This document shows positions 19,218 through 27,694 of a stretch of DNA of 64,000 nucleotides, piece after piece. The DNA comes from Bog-756 sp963831535 (GTDB lineage: Bacteria > Actinomycetota > Acidimicrobiia > Acidimicrobiales > RAAP-2). Each line of letters starts with the position of its first letter. Position 1 is the first letter of the stretch. Where the stretch lies: NCBI GenBank assembly GCA_963831535.1, contig CAWHQP010000003.1, positions 310,001 to 374,000 of the forward strand. The letters run 5' to 3'. The position numbers were made by a program, and so were the translations under genes. The notes beneath the pieces are model-generated. The model searched no databases. It was not told the DNA's origin and was given only the letters and a program-made list of their open reading frames with translations.

Positions 19218-19960
19218 GGCCCCGGGTCTCGGTCGTCATCCCGGCCTACAACGAGGGTTCCGCCGTCGAGGACGTGCTGACCCGGTTGATCGAGACCGTG
19301 GAACTACCCAATGAGATCGTGGTGGTTGTGGATTCACCCGACGACACCACCATTCCCTATGTGGAGAAGTATACCTCCAAGTACCCCAACGTCAGGGCCA
19401 TCGTCAACGATGTCGAGCCGGGTCCGGCTCAGGCCATCCGCTACGGCATCGACCGAGCCATCGCCGATGTGGTGGTGGTGACCATGGCTGACGGGTGCGA
19501 CGATCCCCAGCAGATCGATCAGATGGTGCGATTGGTCGAGCGAGGGGTGGTGATCGCCGCCGCATCGCGGTATTCCCGTGGCGGTCAGCAGGTCGGTGGC
19601 CCTTTCGTCAAGAGCCTGCTCTCGAGGATGGCCGGCCTGTCCCTGTGGGCCCTGGCCCGGGTGGGGACACGGGATGCCACCAACTCGTTCAAGGCCTACA
19701 ACGCCGAATTCGTCCGCAAGGTGGGGATCACCCCTGGTGCAGGCTTCGAAATCGGCATCGAACTGGTGGCCAAGGCCCGCCGGGCCAGGCTTCCGGTGGC
19801 CGAGGTGCCGACCATCTGGCTGGAGCGGACCCACGGTGTGTCAAACTTCAAAGTCGTAAGCTGGCTGCCGCACTACCTCCGCTGGTGGCGTTTTGCATTC
19901 GGGCCCGCCTTGTCGCTGGACGAGGTACAGGCTGTTGCTGATCGGAAAGGATCTCAATGA
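19214..19960 (+). CDS. GT2 glycosyltransferase, dolichol-phosphate-mannose-synthase-like
   Basis: A single GT-A domain of 248 residues: VSVVIPAYNEGSAVEDVLTR, EIVVVVDSPDDTT, VVVVTMADGCDDPQQIDQMV (DxD-like site), YSRGGQQVGGPFVKSLLSRM, DATNSFKAYNAEFV and FEIGIELVAKARRARL. There is no C-terminal transmembrane domain. Such enzymes transfer sugars to polyprenyl phosphate or to another acceptor. GTG at 19214 overlaps the dehydrogenase stop, and its own TGA overlaps the epimerase ATG, so the three genes are translationally coupled and probably act on the same sugar. Confidence 0.82.
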   Translation: MRPRVSVVIPAYNEGSAVEDVLTRLIETVELPNEIVVVVDSPDDTTIPYVEKYTSKYPNVRAIVNDVEPGPAQAIRYGIDRAIADVVVVTMADGCDDPQQIDQMVRLVERGVVIAAASRYSRGGQQVGGPFVKSLLSRMAGLSLWALARVGTRDATNSFKAYNAEFVRKVGITPGAGFEIGIELVAKARRARLPVAEVPTIWLERTHGVSNFKVVSWLPHYLRWWRFAFGPALSLDEVQAVADRKGSQ

Positions 19961-20982
19961 GCGACGTACTCGTCACTGGTTCGGCCGGGTTCATCGGTGG
20001 CTATGTGGTCAAGGAGCTGTTGGATCGTGGCCACAGCGTGGTCGGCATCGACAACTATTCGAAGTACGGGCCGGTGACGCGATCGTATGACAGCCACCCC
20101 CGCTACCGGTTCATCGAGGCCGACGCCCGTGATGTCGATCTCATGACGCGAGAGCTCGCTGACTGCGACCACTTCATCGCCGGCGCCGCCCTGATCGGAG
20201 GCATCTCCTACTTCCACACCTACGCCTACGATCTTTTGGCCACCAACGAGCGGATCACTGCCTCCTCGTGCGATGCGGCCATCAAGGCCCACCACGATGG
20301 CCGGCTGCAGAAGGTGACCTATTTGAGCTCTTCGATGGTGTTCGAATCGGCGGACTCCTGGCCGTCCCATGAGGGCCAGCAACGCGAAGTACCGCCACCG
20401 ATCTCCTCCTACGGGTTCCAGAAACTGGCTGTGGAGTACTTCGCCAAGGCCGCCTTCGACCAGTACGGCCTGCCCTTCACGATCATCCGTCCGTTCAACT
20501 GCGTCGGGACGGGCGAGCGCCGGGCCCTCGGTGACGTCGAGATCATGAGCGGCAACGTCAGCCTGGCTATGAGCCATGTCGTGCCCGACCTCGTACAGAA
20601 GGTCCTGAAGGGCCAGGACCCCCTACACGTTCTCGGTGACGGAACGCAGATCCGGCACTACACCTACGGTGCCGATCTGGCCGAGGGCATCGTGACCGCC
20701 ATGGAGCACCCCGATGCCCTCAACGAGGACTTCAACCTCTCGACGGCGGAATCGACCACGGTGTTGGAGCTGGCCCAGGCCATCTGGGTGGCCATCAAGG
20801 GGCCCGAAGTCCCCTTCAACTGGGTGTCGGACCCACCGTTCGAACACGATGTGAAGCGACGGGTGCCGTCGACGGAGAAAGCCAAGCGGATTCTCGGTTT
20901 CGAGGCCACGACCAGCCTGGAGAAGATCCTGCAGGACGTGGTGCCCTGGATCGAGAAGGCGGTAGCCGACGGGACCATCTGA
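19957..20982 (+). CDS. NAD-dependent epimerase/dehydratase (extended SDR)
   Basis: A 341-residue extended short-chain dehydrogenase acting on a nucleotide sugar. The glycine motif is VLVTGSAGFIGGYVVKEL; the catalytic region shows YLSSSMVFESAD and SSYGFQKLAVEYFAKAAF (YxxxK); RPFNCVGTGE and LGDGTQIRHYTYGADLAEGI form the substrate-side signatures. It resembles UDP-sugar 4-epimerases, but I cannot assign the reaction. ATG 19957 overlaps the preceding stop (ATGA). It is the last gene of the dehydrogenase-GT2-SDR operon. Confidence 0.82.
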   Translation: MSDVLVTGSAGFIGGYVVKELLDRGHSVVGIDNYSKYGPVTRSYDSHPRYRFIEADARDVDLMTRELADCDHFIAGAALIGGISYFHTYAYDLLATNERITASSCDAAIKAHHDGRLQKVTYLSSSMVFESADSWPSHEGQQREVPPPISSYGFQKLAVEYFAKAAFDQYGLPFTIIRPFNCVGTGERRALGDVEIMSGNVSLAMSHVVPDLVQKVLKGQDPLHVLGDGTQIRHYTYGADLAEGIVTAMEHPDALNEDFNLSTAESTTVLELAQAIWVAIKGPEVPFNWVSDPPFEHDVKRRVPSTEKAKRILGFEATTSLEKILQDVVPWIEKAVADGTI

Positions 20983-21319
20983 GTCGGCCGTCCTGCCAGA
21001 CTGCCTTCTGCCTGGCCTTGACGCACGCGGCCCGTGATCACAGGAGGCGTGTCTATGTGGTGTCCACCGTCCTGAACCCATATCCGTCGTGGTGAACGAC
21101 GAAGTGCTCCCCTGCCCATTCCAACATTTGCATCACGGGATGCAGGGTCGTGGCGCCGGTGCCGTCTGGGCAAACGGGAAGACGGCCACCGGGTGACAAA
21201 ATCGGTCAGGATTCGACCCGGGTGCGGCCTGCTTGCTCTGCGGGCTACTACGGGGACCGGCGGCAGTACATGACCGCACGGGACGGGGCGGTCGATCTAT
21301 CTCATCGATGCCTGACTGC
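20983..21319. other. Intergenic stretch at the left edge of the lower-GC glycan core
   Basis: 337 bp between the epimerase and the convergent acyltransferase gene. Apart from a possible 48-codon ORF on the minus strand (separate entry), I see no promoter, RNA gene or obvious terminator. Base composition begins to shift toward AT near here. Confidence 0.4.
21053..21199 (-). CDS. Possible small protein or gene remnant of 48 residues
   Basis: A TTG-initiated frame reads MSPGGRLPVCPDGTGATTLH followed by PVMQMLEWAGEHFVVHHDGY and ends GFRTVDTT. The residue composition looks more protein-like than neighbouring shadow frames, and an in-frame TGA sits just upstream, so this could be a short gene or the 3' end of a decayed one. 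I recognise no family and no ribosome binding site stands out. Confidence 0.25.
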   Translation of the reverse strand: MSPGGRLPVCPDGTGATTLHPVMQMLEWAGEHFVVHHDGYGFRTVDTT

Positions 21320-21997
21320 CTATCCGACCAGACGGGCGGGGACACCCAAGACCGTACCGTTCGCCGGGACATCTCTCGTGACGACAGAACCCGCTCCGAC
21401 GGTCGCTCCTTGACCGATTAACACACCCGGTAGGAGGGTAGCAGCGGCACCGATCACCGCGTGGTCTGCTATCTCGGGCCCAACCACGTGCTCCGCATAG
21501 CCTTCTTGACCCATGGCATTGTCATTGGTTGTACTCACATTGACGGAGATAAACACGTCATTTCCAACGCTCATGTTCCCGGTCAGGTGGGTCCCATCCA
21601 TCACCTTGGTTCGATCACCCACGATGCAGTGATAGTTCAACGTCACACATCGACTAATGATGCAGCGCTCACCAATCCGACACTCTTCTCGGATTGACGC
21701 CGAGTCACCTACCAACGTATTCGCACCGATCTCCACGTCGTAGTACACGACAGCATGGGGACCTATTACAGAACCGTCGCCGATGTGAATTCGACGAGCA
21801 AAGATCGGTACTCGGCTTATGGCACCGGCGCCCTTGGGCTCTTTGCCAATAAGGGCGCCTGGGAAGACCTCGACATCGCTTCCGATGATCACGCCTGCGG
21901 AGATCACGGCAAACGGGTGGATCACGGAACCAGGTCCGATCGTGGCATCGGTACTGACGGATGCCAAGGTACTGACACGGGCGTCGGCGATGGGCAC
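21320..21997 (-). CDS. Left-handed beta-helix (hexapeptide) acyltransferase
   Basis: A 225-residue protein made almost wholly of hexapeptide repeats: ATIGPGSVIHPFAVISAGVI, SDVEVFPGALIG, GDGSVIGPHAVVYYDVEIGA, GERCIISRCVTLNYHCIVGD and ATVGAGSVVTRDVPANG at the C terminus. These fold as a trimeric acetyl-CoA or formyl-group transferase. With fdtA and fdtB close by, N-acetylation of a dTDP-3-amino-3,6-dideoxyhexose (an FdtC-like role) is the likely job, by inference. ATG 21997 is preceded by AGAGGTG. It is transcribed divergently from the next GT2 gene. Confidence 0.8.
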   Translation of the reverse strand: MPIADARVSTLASVSTDATIGPGSVIHPFAVISAGVIIGSDVEVFPGALIGKEPKGAGAISRVPIFARRIHIGDGSVIGPHAVVYYDVEIGANTLVGDSASIREECRIGERCIISRCVTLNYHCIVGDRTKVMDGTHLTGNMSVGNDVFISVNVSTTNDNAMGQEGYAEHVVGPEIADHAVIGAAATLLPGVLIGQGATVGAGSVVTRDVPANGTVLGVPARLVG

Positions 21998-22131
21998 CTC
22001 TGTATCCTAGGGTTCTTGGTAGAGCGCTGTGCGAACTGGGACGGACGGCGACGGCAAGTTGCAGGCCTCCTTCTGTCGATACGGCCTCAGGTCTCAGTCC
22101 CCCCTCTAGGGCCACGGCACGGTGCGCCCCG

Positions 22132-23175
22132 ATGGGTCGTTGGCTCGGTACGATGTCGATTGTGGTGTTTCATCCCAGAGCCTCAGGACCAACCAGCCTG
22201 TGGAGGAAGGTGCGCTCTGCTAGAGAAGATCTTCGGATTGCCCGGCTACAGTCGGAGGCACTGCTGGAGTCGGCGTCAGTTTCTGCATCACGGTTGGACG
22301 CTGTGGCGAATGTTCTCTCCGAATACGGCGACGAGTTGGCTGCGGTGCGTACGGAGCTGATGCAGCTCCGCCAAGATGTGGAGGCAAACCATGAGCGGAA
22401 CCTCCTGGCACTTCGGATGGTGCGAGACGACGACGCAGCGGCCCGATCAACCCTGTGGGCTCTTCGCTCACAATCTGACTACGACGTGGCATTCGAAGAG
22501 GACGAGCCCCTTGTCAGCATTTTGGTCTCGACGTATCTGAACTGGCCGCTTCTGCGGGATCGGTCGCTCCCCTCCATCCTGTCTCAGACTTATGACCGGT
22601 GGGAGGCAATCGTCGTCGGAGACGCAGCACCTGAGGAAGCGAGGCGCGTGGTCGAATCGTTTGGCGACAAGCGAATGCGGTTCGTGAATCTGCCCTACCG
22701 GGGCCCGTATCCGGATAAGGACTATGACGCGTGGTTGGTCAGCGGGACCACTCCATTCAATACTGCCTTGGCACTGGCCAACGGCCGTTGGATTGGAGCA
22801 AATGCCGATGACGATTCACTTCGTCCGAACTACATCCAATCCCTTCTGACGCATGCGCGGGACCAACGGGCTGAAGTCGCCTACGGATATATCGACCAAC
22901 GAGAGCCGGACGGCGCCGACACTCGATTAGGGGTGTTTCCTCCTGTCCATGGCCAATGGGGAATTCAGGCATCACTTTTCCACGCGGGACTAAAATTCAT
23001 GCCGTTGCAGCCAAGCGATTGGGTCTTCGGAATCCCCAATGACACCTCCCTACTAGAACGGATGCTGCGCATAGGGGTCCGTTTCTCCATGCTTGATGAG
23101 GCGGTCGTAGAGTATTTCCCGTCCCAACTTTGGTCGGAGCGAGAATCGAGACTCTCGCGTCGAAACCAATTCTGA
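22132..23175 (+). CDS. GT2 glycosyltransferase with N-terminal coiled coil
   Basis: 347 residues. Residues about 20-95 form a helical coiled coil (ARLQSEALLESASVSASRLD, then VLSEYGDELAAVRTELMQLR). The GT-A domain follows: VSILVSTYLNWPLLRDRSLP, SILSQTYDRWEAIVVGDAAP, FNTALALANGRWIGANADDD (DxD site) and a C-terminal SDWVFGIPNDTSLLERMLR. Acceptor and donor are unknown. ATG 22132 is the first start; ATG 22153 is as good, and no ribosome binding site decides. Codon use is less GC-biased than in the flanking housekeeping genes. Confidence 0.75.
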   Translation: MGRWLGTMSIVVFHPRASGPTSLWRKVRSAREDLRIARLQSEALLESASVSASRLDAVANVLSEYGDELAAVRTELMQLRQDVEANHERNLLALRMVRDDDAAARSTLWALRSQSDYDVAFEEDEPLVSILVSTYLNWPLLRDRSLPSILSQTYDRWEAIVVGDAAPEEARRVVESFGDKRMRFVNLPYRGPYPDKDYDAWLVSGTTPFNTALALANGRWIGANADDDSLRPNYIQSLLTHARDQRAEVAYGYIDQREPDGADTRLGVFPPVHGQWGIQASLFHAGLKFMPLQPSDWVFGIPNDTSLLERMLRIGVRFSMLDEAVVEYFPSQLWSERESRLSRRNQF

Positions 23176-23218
23176 GAGCCATGAGGAAGGGGTTGTCATT
23201 CCACTCTCCGACTGCCAT

Positions 23219-23617
23219 GTGATCAAACTGCCGGTGGTGGATGACGAACGGGGCAATCTCACCTCGATCGAATCGCGACGAGAGGTAGAATTTGAGATCC
23301 AGCGGGTCTACTACCTCTACGACGTTCCTGGTGGAGCCGAGCGGGGTGGTCATGCCCACCGGACTCTCCGACAACTCATTATTGCGGCGTCGGGTAGCTT
23401 CGATGTGATCCTCGATGATGGTCGAAAGCGAACAACGGTTCACCTCAACCGAGCCAATTCTGGGCTCTACCTCGCACCGATGATCTGGCGTGAAATCAAC
23501 AATTTTTCGGGTGGTTCAGTGTGCCTAGTCCTCGCATCGGCGCCGTATGATGAGCTGGACTATTTGAGGGACTACCAGGACTACCAGGTGAAAGCCCTGG
23601 CCCTGGGTGAGGCGTGA
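23219..23617 (+). CDS. fdtA: dTDP-4-oxo-6-deoxyglucose 3,4-ketoisomerase (FdtA/QdtA-type cupin)
   Basis: A small cupin that moves the keto group of dTDP-4-keto-6-deoxyglucose from C4 to C3, the first committed step to dTDP-Fuc3NAc or dTDP-Qui3NAc. Family signatures: VVDDERGNLTSIE, IQRVYYLYDVPGGAERGGHA, HRTLRQLIIAASGSFDVILD and LYLAPMIWREINNFSGGSVC. The canonical start available is GTG 23219, but family-like sequence (IPLSDCHVIKLP) continues upstream to ATT 23198, which has the better ribosome binding site (GAGGAAGGGG, 23183-23192). Its stop overlaps the fdtB GTG. Whether product stereochemistry is the Fuc or Qui type cannot be told. Confidence 0.85.
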   Translation: MIKLPVVDDERGNLTSIESRREVEFEIQRVYYLYDVPGGAERGGHAHRTLRQLIIAASGSFDVILDDGRKRTTVHLNRANSGLYLAPMIWREINNFSGGSVCLVLASAPYDELDYLRDYQDYQVKALALGEA

Positions 23618-24720
23618 GCGTCCCCTATCTGAATCTCCGTGGGGCTCATGCAGAATTGAGCGGTGAGCTTCAGAACGCTTTCGATCGTGTCATGGAGTCC
23701 GGGCAGTTTGTGCTCGGGGGGGAGCTTGAACTCTTTGAGCAGGAGTTTGCCGCGTTTTGCGGTACGAATTGTGCAGTGGGGGTTGGGTCCGGCCTCGACG
23801 CGCTAACCATCGCACTCCGGTCGACCGGCGTTGGCCCTGGTGACGAAGTTATCGTTCCTGCCCACACATTCATCGCGACCTGGTTGGCGGTAGCCCAGTG
23901 CGGAGCGGAGATCGTCCCGGTGGATGTGGATCCACGTTTGCTGCTCATCGACCTCGATCAAGCAGCGGCCTCAATCACTCCACGAACGGCCGCGATCGTT
24001 CCAGTTCACCTCTATGGCCATCCTGTAGACCTGACTCCTCTTGATGCAGATACCAGATTTGATGGGATACGGATTATCGGCGATGCCGCTCAGGCCCATG
24101 GGGCCATCGTGCATGGCCGGCCTGTAGGGGCTCTGGGCCGCGCCGCCTGCTTCTCTTTCTATCCGTCCAAGAACCTTGGCGCCTTGGGTGACGGCGGCGC
24201 CATCACCACTGACGATGCGGGACTGGCTGCTCGGGCCCGGCGGATCCGCAACTACGGATCTCAGGCGAAGTACCAGTTTGTTGAGCAGGGCGTCAACTCC
24301 CGTCTTGATCCCATGCAAGCCGGAATGCTGCGGGTCAAGCTCAAGGTTCTTTCCGAATGGAACGCCCGCCGACAGAGCGTTGCTGATCAGTACCTGGATG
24401 GGCTGGCGGAGGTGCCCGACCTCATTCTCCCCGCCACCCCCGGATTAGGATTGACACACGTCTGGCACACCTTTTGCATCCGTCATCCCAGACGGGACGA
24501 GCTAAGTGCCTATCTCGCCGCGCGCGAGATTCAGACCGCGATGCACTATCCGGTTCCCCCGCATCTAACACCGGCCTTCGCTCACTTGGGCTTTTCAGTG
24601 GGAGCCTTTCCCAACTCCGAGTCTGCGACGGATACCGTGCTCAGCCTACCCATCGGTCCTCATGTCGGCGATGCATCGATTGCATCAGTAGTCGACGCGA
24701 TTCGTGCGTTCCCTCACTAG
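23614..24720 (+). CDS. fdtB: DegT/DnrJ/EryC1 sugar aminotransferase (FdtB-like)
   Basis: A PLP-dependent transaminase that would aminate the 3-keto sugar made by FdtA. 368 residues, normal length. Motifs: MESGQFVLGGELELFEQEFA, GVGSGLDALTIALRSTGVGP, EVIVPAHTFIATWLAVAQCG, the PLP aspartate region IIGDAAQAHGA, the Schiff-base lysine in CFSFYPSKNLGALGDGGAIT, and IRNYGSQAKYQF. GTG 23614 overlaps the fdtA stop by 4 bp. dTDP-glucose synthase and 4,6-dehydratase are not in this window and must be supplied elsewhere. Confidence 0.85.
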   Translation: MSVPYLNLRGAHAELSGELQNAFDRVMESGQFVLGGELELFEQEFAAFCGTNCAVGVGSGLDALTIALRSTGVGPGDEVIVPAHTFIATWLAVAQCGAEIVPVDVDPRLLLIDLDQAAASITPRTAAIVPVHLYGHPVDLTPLDADTRFDGIRIIGDAAQAHGAIVHGRPVGALGRAACFSFYPSKNLGALGDGGAITTDDAGLAARARRIRNYGSQAKYQFVEQGVNSRLDPMQAGMLRVKLKVLSEWNARRQSVADQYLDGLAEVPDLILPATPGLGLTHVWHTFCIRHPRRDELSAYLAAREIQTAMHYPVPPHLTPAFAHLGFSVGAFPNSESATDTVLSLPIGPHVGDASIASVVDAIRAFPH

Positions 24721-24840
24721 TCGGCCTTCAGACTCAGGGTCCCTTGTTGGGCCAGTGCGATTTGCGTGAACTAGTGGGCCACTGGACTGAGCGTCGAGCC
24801 GAACCCGGCGCGATCGAACCTGATCACTCGTGGAACCGAT

Positions 24841-26499
24841 TCAATTCCCGTAGACCACGGTGGACGAATCGCGGAAGATCACGGTGGTGCCCGAGGGTGG
24901 TGGGACCGACGGAGTATCCACCGTGATGTCCCATCGATGTGCGGACTCTGTCGGCGTGCAGATGTACGTAGCCGTCATCATGAATGTCCAGGATGGATTA
25001 GCCACGCATGGCTGGTAGCCTTGCCTCGAGGCGGCGATGAGAAGTCCGACCACGTCGGGCCAGTCGGCAGATGGTGCACCGGGCACGCCAAGACTGATAG
25101 CGACCGCTTTGTGCCTTTGATCGGCGGACCGCTGGACGGCTGCGGCCATACTCGGCAGGCTCGGGTCGCCTCGATACGGGTTGTAGAAGCTCCCCTGCGT
25201 GGCGACGATGAGGATCACGATGAAGACGGACAGTACAGAGGCGGCAGTCGCCACCGGATGCCGTGTTCCCGGAGTCATCTGGGTCTTTGATACTTCCCTG
25301 ATCCGATCGCATACCTGCATGACCAGGACAACCAGGACGATCGGTGGCACTGAATAGTAGAAGTACCCGGTGTAGACAAAGCTGAGTTGGTCGACACCCT
25401 TGAGCGCGTATCCCGCCACCTCAATGCTCAGCACAACGACGCTGCCGAGCAATCCGAAATAGAAGGCCTTCCTGACGCGATTGCGTTCGAGGAGGCTGAG
25501 TACGACTGCAACCGCGGCGGCTATCAACAGAAGCAACCTGCCGGCATGGCCACCGGGCCAGTACTGCTCCACGTAGCTCAATACCTGCCTCAGAGTGTGC
25601 GCGTTCTTATGGGAGTTGCTGTGGAGGTAATCCCAGTACAAGCGCAGCTGTCCTGGCCAATGAAAGATGAGATTGACGGCAATGGGGAGGGCAAAGACAA
25701 AGAGAATGAGGGCACTGAGCTTCAGCGGTCGCTTGTGGGCGGCGAACTGGCTTCGATAGCTTCCGTTATGGCGGGTTACAAGCAACCAAGTCGCGAAGAC
25801 GACGAGTACATAGATACCCATAATCCCCACAAAGGCGATATGTCCGTGCACGAGGAGACAGACGGCGAACACGAAGATCGGCGTGTCCTCCAACGCTCCT
25901 GAGGCCACCGATGATCCGGACACGGCGGCCAACAGAAAGGGAGCGATATACAGATAGGGCATCCAGGCTGATGTCCAGGCCAAGGTGTTACCCGTGAGGA
26001 GTAAAACTACGGAGACTGTGAGTAGAGCGATGGGCCATGAGCGCGTATGGCGGATGAGAACAAGTGCGGTCATCGCCAGAATGGCTCCACTCAGGAAAAA
26101 TACGGCTACAAGTTGACCGTTGTACTGCGAAGGCACGAGGTGCAAGAGTGAGTAGAAGAGGTCTTGGCCGAAGGACTGGATATACAAGAATGCTGGTCCC
26201 GGATGATTGAATCCCTCGCGTGAGTAGTTGCCCACCAGCAGGTGGAAGTGGACGGCCTGGTTGACAAGTATCGAGTTGGCGGCGTAGTCAGTGTCTTCGT
26301 GGATGGGTACGGAAAAGACGGAGTGATTGCGGATGCACATGACGGTGGTACAGGCGAGGCCGAAGAGTCCGCTGACGAGCCAGGCGTGCGATGGGAGTGC
26401 GAATCGGTCCTCGTGATCCATCAGGTTCCGGTTTGACCTGGAGCGCGATGCGCCTCTCTTGACGACCGCCTGGGCTCCGATTGGCGATGAGGTGCTCAT
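24841..26499 (-). CDS. Polytopic GT-C-like membrane glycosyltransferase
   Basis: About 552 residues with roughly ten hydrophobic helices, for example WLVSGLFGLACTTVMCI, LVAVFFLSGAILAMTALVLI and YFYYSVPPIVLVVLVMQV. An acidic loop after the first helix (PIHEDTDYAANSILV) and NYSREGFNHPGPAFLYIQ resemble the catalytic first loop of GT-C enzymes that use polyprenyl-phosphate sugars. A soluble C-terminal domain closes the protein. ATG 26499 is one base beyond the stop of the upstream GT4 gene (TGACATG), so the longer frame is rejected and coupling is likely. Substrate unknown. Confidence 0.68.
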   Translation of the reverse strand: MSTSSPIGAQAVVKRGASRSRSNRNLMDHEDRFALPSHAWLVSGLFGLACTTVMCIRNHSVFSVPIHEDTDYAANSILVNQAVHFHLLVGNYSREGFNHPGPAFLYIQSFGQDLFYSLLHLVPSQYNGQLVAVFFLSGAILAMTALVLIRHTRSWPIALLTVSVVLLLTGNTLAWTSAWMPYLYIAPFLLAAVSGSSVASGALEDTPIFVFAVCLLVHGHIAFVGIMGIYVLVVFATWLLVTRHNGSYRSQFAAHKRPLKLSALILFVFALPIAVNLIFHWPGQLRLYWDYLHSNSHKNAHTLRQVLSYVEQYWPGGHAGRLLLLIAAAVAVVLSLLERNRVRKAFYFGLLGSVVVLSIEVAGYALKGVDQLSFVYTGYFYYSVPPIVLVVLVMQVCDRIREVSKTQMTPGTRHPVATAASVLSVFIVILIVATQGSFYNPYRGDPSLPSMAAAVQRSADQRHKAVAISLGVPGAPSADWPDVVGLLIAASRQGYQPCVANPSWTFMMTATYICTPTESAHRWDITVDTPSVPPPSGTTVIFRDSSTVVYGN

Positions 26500-26500
26500 G

Positions 26501-27649
26501 TCACGCTGATCTTCCCAGAGCAGACAGCCGATTTCTGACCGCCGCGCCCACCGCGAGAGAACTGAAAGATGTCCGGATGGTCCTTCCAGCTTGGATGCCG
26601 ATGCGGCGCCGTTCTTCGGGTCGGCTGGCCAGCCGTCGCATCCATTTGGCTGCCTGGACGACGTCCGGCTCGGCCCACATCTTTCCGGTCTGATACAGCG
26701 CTTCCATGCCCGGATTGAGATAGAGGTCCCCGCCAAGGATAGTTCGCGGACGATATCCCAGCATGCAGGAATTGACGGGGGTCAGGAAATCCTCGGGTCC
26801 TGAGAACGCCGTGGCGATGACCGGCTTCTCGAAGAACATGGCTTCAGCGATGCCTAATCCGAACCCTTCAGCGCGATGGAGCGATACGTACACATCGCTG
26901 AGGGCGATGAGCGATGCCACCTCGGTAGTGGCCATCTCGGTTTCGATCAGGATGCCTCCCACGCTCTCGAGTTCGTGAACGAGCAGCGCCCGGGCCTCGG
27001 GAAGTCGGTCCAGGTTGAGTACCTTCATCACCAGTTGCGCCTCGTCTCGGCGTCCGCCGGGGCCGAATGCCCTCCGAAACGCATCGATTACGCCCAATGG
27101 ATTCTTGCGGGCGAACGTGGAATGGGCGTCAAAGTGGAACAGAAACATACAAGGTGCCGAGGGGAGACCGAAATCGCCCCGGGAAAGGCCCTGGTCAGCA
27201 ACTGGTTCCACCACACAGGGGACGACGGTCACCTCGTCGACGCCGTACTGAAGGAACATATTTCGTACGAATCGACTCGGCGCCCACACCTCGTCGACAA
27301 GTTTTACGTCTGCAACCAGGTGTTCCGGCAGAGAGCCAAGCTCCCAGAACCATGATCCGATTACGTGGCGGTGATGTCCTTCCTGGTGAAGGGAGAGATC
27401 AGTGAGAGCGCCGATCTCGTTGATGTTGAAGTAGCAGACCTCGATATCGTGAAGCCGCCCGCGGGGAAGTCGCCGCAGAGGTGTTGGAAACCGCGTGGGA
27501 TCCATCGGAGCCCAGTACGGTATGTCCTCGATCGAGATCACCACTCCCGTTCGGTGAGCGGCCAAAACCGAACGACGAGCGGCTTCGGCCAAGCCAGTTG
27601 TTGCCGACCAACAGCCGATCGCTGTCATGGCAATCGGCTGATTCGGCAC
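26501..27649 (-). CDS. GT4 glycosyltransferase
   Basis: 382 residues in a GT-B arrangement. N-terminal half: VISIEDIPYWAP, HVIGSWFWELGSLPEHL and VDEVWAPSRFVRNMFLQYGV. C-terminal half: CMFLFHFDAHSTFARKNPLG, then LVMKVLN, and the donor site LSDVYVSLHRAEGFGLGIAE (the EGFG motif with the conserved glutamate in GIAEAM) and FEKPVIATAFSGPEDFL. It is a retaining enzyme class that usually uses nucleotide sugars. GTG 27649 is the annotated start; ATG 27628 is an alternative. It lies directly upstream of the GT-C gene. Confidence 0.82.
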   Translation of the reverse strand: MPNQPIAMTAIGCWSATTGLAEAARRSVLAAHRTGVVISIEDIPYWAPMDPTRFPTPLRRLPRGRLHDIEVCYFNINEIGALTDLSLHQEGHHRHVIGSWFWELGSLPEHLVADVKLVDEVWAPSRFVRNMFLQYGVDEVTVVPCVVEPVADQGLSRGDFGLPSAPCMFLFHFDAHSTFARKNPLGVIDAFRRAFGPGGRRDEAQLVMKVLNLDRLPEARALLVHELESVGGILIETEMATTEVASLIALSDVYVSLHRAEGFGLGIAEAMFFEKPVIATAFSGPEDFLTPVNSCMLGYRPRTILGGDLYLNPGMEALYQTGKMWAEPDVVQAAKWMRRLASRPEERRRIGIQAGRTIRTSFSSLAVGAAVRNRLSALGRSA

Positions 27650-27694
27650 AGAGGTCGATCGAGGGTGCGATTCGGCCGCTATGAGACTTGAGAT

